Source: JBBQKF01 sp038326615
GTDB lineage: Bacteria; Bacillota; Clostridia; Saccharofermentanales; UBA5734
Direction: 5' to 3'
Assembly (NCBI GenBank): GCA_038326615.1
Contig: JBBQKF010000113.1
Span: forward strand, 1 to 8,035
DNA length: 8,035 nucleotides
The position numbers and the translations under genes were made by a program. The notes under the pieces are model-generated. The model made no database searches. It had not been told where the DNA came from and saw only the letters and a program-made list of their open reading frames with translations. Shown piece after piece: positions 6,854 to 8,035 of the stretch; position 1 is the first letter of the stretch, and every line of letters begins with the position of its first letter.

Positions 6854-8035
6854 CTATCTTTTAATAATTACCCAACCTCGTTTTTCAATACTGTTGTATT
6901 TGATAATGTAGAAATAGGTTCCATCTGGTAAATCTTCACCATTCAAATTTTTACCTGACCATTTTACAGTGTTGTTATTATAATTGGTTCCTTTCCAAAC
7001 CTCTGCACCCCAACGATTGATAATCAAGACGCTGTTAATTGGATAATAATCCAGTACTGGTATTCTCCAATAATCATTAACTCCATCGCCGTTAGGTGAG
7101 AAACCATTGAAAAAGTCCAAATCGGGTAATCCAACTTCAATTATCTGAGTATAGGTGGAAGTTCCACAACCATTCGTTGCTCTTAATGTCACCGTGTATT
7201 TTCCTAAATTAGGGAAAGTATTCGTAGGATTAATAGCCGTAGAAATGTGACCATCACCAAAGTCCCATGCATAAGTTGTTGCATTTGTCGACTCATTGGT
7301 AAAAGAATAAGATGTCAATAAGGTGATGTTTGAACTAAACTTGGCAATTGGCAAAGTATTAATACGTATTCCTGTTGAGGTTGAATTCGAACAGTTTCCT
7401 TTAGAGAAATTATATGTAACAATATAATCTCCTGGCTTGCTCACTACCAAATCCACGGTTCCAGTTGAAGAATTAATTACCAATCCTTCAGTTGAACTGT
7501 ATAATCCACCTGTCTGGCCCGTCTGGACTACTGTTGCAGTTCCGATAGCACAATAAGGTGTAGATGGATAAACAATTGTCGCTGTTGGTAATGCATTTAC
7601 AGTTACATTGGTAGTTGTAGAACCTTGACATGCTCCATTTGAGAATGTATAAGTAACAATGTAATTTCCAGGGGTACTTGCAGCTAGATTAATCAATCCA
7701 GTAGAACTGTTAATTGATAATCCAGTTGTTGAAGTATAAGTTCCACCAGTTTGACCTGTTCGGGTTACCGCTGCTGTTCCAGTTGCACAATAAGGTGTTT
7801 CTAGATATATAATTGTAGCAGTAGGTAAAGCTGAAATTGTAATGGCGGTAGTTGCTGAATTCTGACAGCTACCGTCAGTGAAAGTATAAGTTACAATATA
7901 ATTTCCAGGGATACTTGCAGCTAAATCAATTACTCCAGTTGAGGAGTTTATCGATAATCCAGGGGTAGAAGTAAAGACTCCACCCGTTTGACCTGTAAGT
8001 TTTACTGTTGCTGTTCCGGTAGCACAATAAGGAGT
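6854..8035 (-). CDS. T9SS type B (gliding-associated C-terminal domain) repeat surface protein, 5' end outside window
   Basis: The frame is open from the right edge to TAG at 6856-6854, giving the last 393 residues; the true start lies beyond 8035. Numbered from the edge, residues 1-237 are three tandem 79-residue repeats (TPYCATG..., TGQTGG, GLSINSSTG, PGNYIVTY, then a Cys and ALPTATI), each with two Cys that may pair. Residues 231-301 form a PKD domain with WDFGDG at 257-262. Residues 305-393 are a gliding-motility-associated C-terminal domain: FSPNGDGVND at 312-321, NRWGAEVW at 340-347, LPDGTYFYIIKY around 369-380, and a final WVIIKR. This domain is the T9SS type B sorting signal, so the protein is exported to the surface or medium. 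Repeats plus PKD suggest an adhesin-like role, but the binding partner cannot be told. The PorP/SprF-family gene starts 11 bases downstream, implying co-transcription. Confidence 0.92.
   Translation of the reverse strand, partial: TPYCATGTATVKLTGQTGGVFTSTPGLSINSSTGVIDLAASIPGNYIVTYTFTDGSCQNSATTAITISALPTATIIYLETPYCATGTAAVTRTGQTGGTYTSTTGLSINSSTGLINLAASTPGNYIVTYTFSNGACQGSTTTNVTVNALPTATIVYPSTPYCAIGTATVVQTGQTGGLYSSTEGLVINSSTGTVDLVVSKPGDYIVTYNFSKGNCSNSTSTGIRINTLPIAKFSSNITLLTSYSFTNESTNATTYAWDFGDGHISTAINPTNTFPNLGKYTVTLRATNGCGTSTYTQIIEVGLPDLDFFNGFSPNGDGVNDYWRIPVLDYYPINSVLIINRWGAEVWKGTNYNNNTVKWSGKNLNGEDLPDGTYFYIIKYNSIEKRGWVIIKR
7325..8035 (-). repeat. Tandem 237-bp (79-aa) repeats in the T9SS type B protein
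   Basis: The codon for Thr of TPYC recurs at 8035, 7798 and 7561, an exact 237-base period. Copies 1 and 2 are very similar; copy 3 (about 7561-7325) is more diverged, with TPYCAIG and KPGDYIVTY, and leads into the PKD domain. The array continues past the right edge, so the total copy number is unknown. Confidence 0.85.

Noticed and set aside
6854..7696. A 280-residue protein starting at 7696
   Set aside because: That start is an internal TTG (Leu) within the second repeat; the frame stays open to the right edge with matching repeats, so the gene begins outside the window.

Overview
The window is AT-rich DNA from a member of the Bacteroidota, most likely a Flavobacterium-like bacterium. The evidence is a type IX secretion system (T9SS) type B C-terminal domain, a PorP/SprF-family protein, a lipoprotein with an acidic Lys-Asp-Asp motif directly after its lipid-bearing cysteine, Ala-Gln signal-peptide ends, and starts without Shine-Dalgarno sequences. 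All supported genes lie on the minus strand, so the biological reading order runs from 8035 down to 1.

Region 8035-3234 is a compact three-gene cassette. The first gene, cut by the right edge, encodes a large secreted surface protein. It has cysteine-containing 79-residue repeats, a PKD domain and a gliding-motility-type (T9SS type B) C-terminal sorting domain. Eleven bases later comes a PorP/SprF-family outer-membrane protein, and 21 bases after that an 843-residue periplasmic/outer-membrane protein with TPR, beta-propeller and two OmpA-like domains. A strong intrinsic terminator closes the unit. The likely logic is export of the adhesin-like protein by T9SS, capture or anchoring by its cognate PorP/SprF partner, and a link to peptidoglycan through the OmpA-type protein.

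Region 3233-2701 is a spacer of about 530 bases. It holds one 30-codon reading frame that looks like a bare signal peptide, a short tandem repeat and a small near-palindrome, but no recognisable RNA gene or clear promoter.

Region 2700-1 is one uninterrupted reading frame of 900 codons that runs off the left edge. I translated it by hand; no stop interrupts it. It encodes a putative surface lipoprotein with seven tandem Big_5-type Ig-like domains, followed by the first ~86 residues of a DUF3494 ice-binding domain. This is the most striking gene here: a tethered ice-binding or ice-adhesion protein whose last three Ig repeats are close copies at DNA level. No mobile element, CRISPR array, tRNA or rRNA was seen. 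I found no wholly unknown system, but the lipoprotein-anchored ice-binding protein and the two-OmpA-domain protein merit follow-up.
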